Shown here: positions 6,440 through 7,936 of the stretch, in pieces | Numbering within the stretch: the stretch's first letter is position 1 | Layout of the letters: every line of letters starts with the position of its first letter | Source: GCA-2731375 sp964462145 | GTDB taxonomy: Bacteria; Pseudomonadota; Alphaproteobacteria; GCA-2731375 | Direction: 5' to 3' | Assembly (NCBI GenBank): GCA_964462145.1 | Contig: CAYWYB010000251.1 | Coordinates: 1-7,936 of the forward strand | Length of the DNA: 7,936 nt | Program-made: the position numbers and the translations under genes | The notes under the pieces: generated by a model | Told to the model about the DNA's origin: nothing | Database searches by the model: none | What the model saw: the letters and a program-made list of their open reading frames with translations, nothing else

Positions 6440-6529
6440 ATCCCTCACCTCCACAACAATAAAGCCCGTATTGCGTTAGTCTATTTTTTTCAATAAACCC
6501 AAACGATGTGACAGGTTGCCGCATCACGA
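6440..6529 (-). promoter_or_regulatory. Upstream region of the alpha/beta hydrolase gene
   Basis: This stretch carries the strong GGAGG ribosome-binding site (6452-6448). It also has an imperfect dyad CAATA-N7-TATTG at 6456-6472 and an A-rich tract with a TTGAAA at about 6491-6486 on the minus strand that could serve as a -35. The matching -10 (TACGGG) is poor. No terminator is obvious for transcripts entering from the right. Confidence 0.3.
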
Positions 6530-6796
6530 TCATGGTTTTTCTGAAAATTGCCAGCCAGTCACCTGCACAAGGGAATATTGCGAGCCTTCGTGAGCGCGCC
6601 AGTCGTACCCGTTAATTGTCCGCGGCATTGGCTGCAATGGTACAGGCCAGTGCAAGTGCTTCAATTCTTCCATCATTCGGACAAACGGAACCGTCAGGCC
6701 AGATGCGGTCAACCAGCCAATCGTGATCCTTGCCTTATCCGGAAACATGGGATTTTGTAATGCTGACGCGGCCCCGTTCCTAAAACCAAGCTTCAT
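6530..6796 (-). CDS. Doubtful small ORF, 88 residues, unrecognised
   Basis: The frame from ATG 6796 to TGA 6530 encodes 88 residues including a stretch ITIGWLTASGLTVPFVRMMEEL and a Trp/His/Pro-rich middle (LHWPVPLQPMP). Codon use looks more like a gene than the opposite-strand frames in the same interval. The stretch GWLTAS loosely recalls the first strand and loop of Asp/Glu-racemase-fold proteins (maleate isomerase, arylmalonate decarboxylase), which are far longer; I do not rely on that. No Shine-Dalgarno sequence precedes the ATG, and an in-frame TAA lies about eight codons upstream. A TTGTTT-N17-TATTAT promoter candidate sits just upstream, so a short-leader transcript is possible. It may be a small orphan gene, the remnant of a longer one, or non-coding. 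Confidence 0.35.
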   Translation of the reverse strand: MKLGFRNGAASALQNPMFPDKARITIGWLTASGLTVPFVRMMEELKHLHWPVPLQPMPRTINGYDWRAHEGSQYSLVQVTGWQFSEKP

Positions 6797-6819
6797 TGCA
6801 TTTAAATAATATAATTTTT

Positions 6820-6848
6820 ATAATAATTAAAATCTTTACGGTAAACAA
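6820..6848 (-). promoter_or_regulatory. Candidate sigma-70-type promoter, leftward
   Basis: On the minus strand, TTGTTT (6848-6843) is followed by a 17-nt spacer and TATTAT (6825-6820). This predicts a start near 6813, about 17 nt before the ATG at 6796. The area is very AT-rich, so chance matches are likely. It could serve the small ORF or the alpha/beta hydrolase gene further on. Confidence 0.35.
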
Positions 6849-6877
6849 CCTAAAGACAATGTCTCTTGTAAAGAATA

Positions 6878-6891
6878 TTGACAAGCGTCAA
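6878..6891. promoter_or_regulatory. FNR/CRP-family-type dyad
   Basis: TTGAC-AAGC-GTCAA is a perfect inverted repeat with a 4-nt spacer, the 14-bp form recognised by FNR/FixK/FnrL-type regulators (TTGAY-N4-RTCAA). The symmetry extends one base on each side (ATTGAC/GTCAAT, 6877-6892). It lies 85 nt upstream of the sensor gene start. TTAGAT at 6915-6920 or TATTTT at 6931-6936 would serve as -10 for the sensor gene, placing the dyad near -41 or -58 respectively. Both are only partial matches. Confidence 0.45.
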
Positions 6892-6976
6892 TTAAAATTT
6901 CAAAGTAATTAGCGTTAGATATTTATTTAGTATTTTACCTTAATCTACTCCCGCTCGTTTTGGAGTTTAGATCAAG

Positions 6977-7936
6977 ATGCAGGCTCCTCAAGTTAACACT
7001 GCGGTCTATCGGCGGATTTTTGCCGAAAACAAGGCGGTAATGCTACTTGTAGACCCCGATGACGGCATGATCATTGATGCCAGTTCGGGCGCATGCGAAT
7101 TTTATGGATACTCATATTCCACGCTAACGGCGATGGGCATCTTTGATATCAATATATTGAGCAAACCCGAAATAGAGCGAGAACTGCAGCGGGCCAAGCA
7201 AGGGGATCAGAATATCTTTGGCTTTCGTCATCGGCTTGCGTCCGGCGAAATCCGGGACGTCGAGGTCCACTCGAATTCCATTTCATTGGATCATCAGATT
7301 TATCTTCATTCGGTTATTCACGACATTACCGACCGCAAATCCATCGATGCCGAACTCAAGAAAAGCCAAGTACTTCTCGCGGAGACCGCCAAATTGGCCA
7401 AGATAGGCGGTTGGGAACTTGAAGCTGGTACGCTTGAAGTAATTTGGACTGACGAAACTTACCATATCCACGAACTACCTTTGAACCAGATGCCGTCATT
7501 GGAAAGCGCGATTAATTTTTACCATCCTGATGATCGTTCCATCGTGGAATCAGCCGTAGCCATGGCTCTTGAAAAAGGCGAGCCATTTGATTTCGAAGTT
7601 CGCTTCAATACGACCACAGGCCGGCAACTGTGGGTACGAAGCACGGGCGAGGCAACAATCGAGCACGGCAAGCCCGTCAAAATCGCCGGCTTCATCCAAG
7701 ATGTCACCGAAAGGAAACTTGCCGAAATTAAGACCAGCAGGCTGGCTTCGGTACGGAACGCAATTTTGGAATGTCATGGCGCGATCCTCAGAAATGATGG
7801 CGAGCGCGCGCTGCTCAAGGATCTTGCGGACTGTATTGTCAAGGCGCGCGGCTATCCTTTGGTCTGGGTCAACGGCCCATTGCTAGATGGAGATACTAGC
7901 ATTCCGCTGATGGCATGCGCGGGCACGGCCATCGCC
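6977..7936 (+). CDS. PAS-PAS-GAF sensor protein, N-terminal part (runs off the window)
   Basis: An open frame of exactly 320 codons reaches the right edge without a stop, so the C-terminus and output domain are missing. The first PAS domain spans about residues 10-119: FAENKAVMLLVDPDDG, a FYGYS segment, FGFRHRLASGEIRDVEV, then HDITDRK. A short coiled-coil linker (122-142) follows. The second PAS domain (about 143-247) starts at KIGGWELE, continues through YHPDDRSIV and ends in GFIQDVTERK. From about residue 255, RLASVRNAILECHGAILR and GYPLVWV match the start of a GAF-type domain. Such arrays usually precede a GGDEF/EAL or histidine-kinase output, which I infer but cannot see. No membrane segment is present so far, suggesting a cytoplasmic sensor. 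The ATG has GGAG (6962-6965) 11 nt upstream. GC content is near 50%, lower than in the left part of the window. Confidence 0.85.
   Translation, partial: MQAPQVNTAVYRRIFAENKAVMLLVDPDDGMIIDASSGACEFYGYSYSTLTAMGIFDINILSKPEIERELQRAKQGDQNIFGFRHRLASGEIRDVEVHSNSISLDHQIYLHSVIHDITDRKSIDAELKKSQVLLAETAKLAKIGGWELEAGTLEVIWTDETYHIHELPLNQMPSLESAINFYHPDDRSIVESAVAMALEKGEPFDFEVRFNTTTGRQLWVRSTGEATIEHGKPVKIAGFIQDVTERKLAEIKTSRLASVRNAILECHGAILRNDGERALLKDLADCIVKARGYPLVWVNGPLLDGDTSIPLMACAGTAIA

Noticed and set aside
6440..6454. GTG 6454 as start of the alpha/beta hydrolase
   Set aside because: The GTG itself overlaps the strong Shine-Dalgarno sequence that serves ATG 6439.
2986..6475. Shared GCAATAC motif upstream of both the MFS and hydrolase genes as a common operator
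   Set aside because: The 7-mer also occurs inside the ThDP-enzyme gene (near 540), so three intergenic hits are not far from chance. There is no shared symmetry around the hydrolase copy.
6878..6906. TTGACA at 6878-6883 as a consensus -35 box for the sensor gene
   Set aside because: No acceptable -10 lies 16-18 nt downstream (the bases there read about CAAAGT). The hexamer is better explained as half of the dyad TTGAC-N4-GTCAA.

Overview
The window is about 8 kb of bacterial chromosome. The left 6.4 kb is GC-rich, with strong G/C preference at third codon positions, compact gene spacing and recognisable Shine-Dalgarno sequences. The right 1.5 kb is visibly AT-richer. The gene set (an acetolactate-synthase-like ThDP enzyme, an MFS permease, an OmpH/Skp-type periplasmic protein, a nitronate monooxygenase, a PPOX flavoprotein, an alpha/beta hydrolase and a PAS-PAS-GAF sensor) suggests a free-living Gram-negative proteobacterium. 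An alphaproteobacterium of Rhodospirillales type is my guess from codon use and gene content; no marker gene here proves it.

Layout. A 137-nt leader carrying three copies of a 12-bp tandem repeat precedes a ThDP-dependent enzyme on the + strand (138-1796). Its stop codon interlocks with that of a convergent MFS transporter (1793-2974, -). Upstream of the transporter, on the same strand, lies a secreted OmpH/Skp-like coiled-coil protein (3027-3641, -); the 52-nt gap between them is dense in operator-like repeats. A 177-nt gap with a possible terminator hairpin separates this pair from a nitronate monooxygenase (3819-4931, -). That gene is divergent, across 63 nt, from a PPOX-family flavoprotein (4995-5606, +). 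An alpha/beta hydrolase (5618-6439, -) converges on the flavoprotein with an 11-nt gap. From 6440 to 6976 there is an AT-rich intergenic stretch holding one doubtful 88-codon ORF (-) and an FNR/CRP-type dyad. A PAS-PAS-GAF sensor gene (6977 onward, +) then runs off the right end of the window.

How the genes may work together. The two FMN-type enzymes sharing a divergent promoter region are the most plausible functional pair. The ThDP enzyme, transporter and hydrolase look like accessory catabolic genes, but nothing in the sequence names a substrate. I found no mobile element, CRISPR array, tRNA or rRNA, and no convincing new multi-gene system. The points most worth checking are the FNR-like box in front of the sensor, the operator cluster at 2986-3018, the 12-bp triple repeat, and the apparently relocated catalytic acid in the hydrolase.
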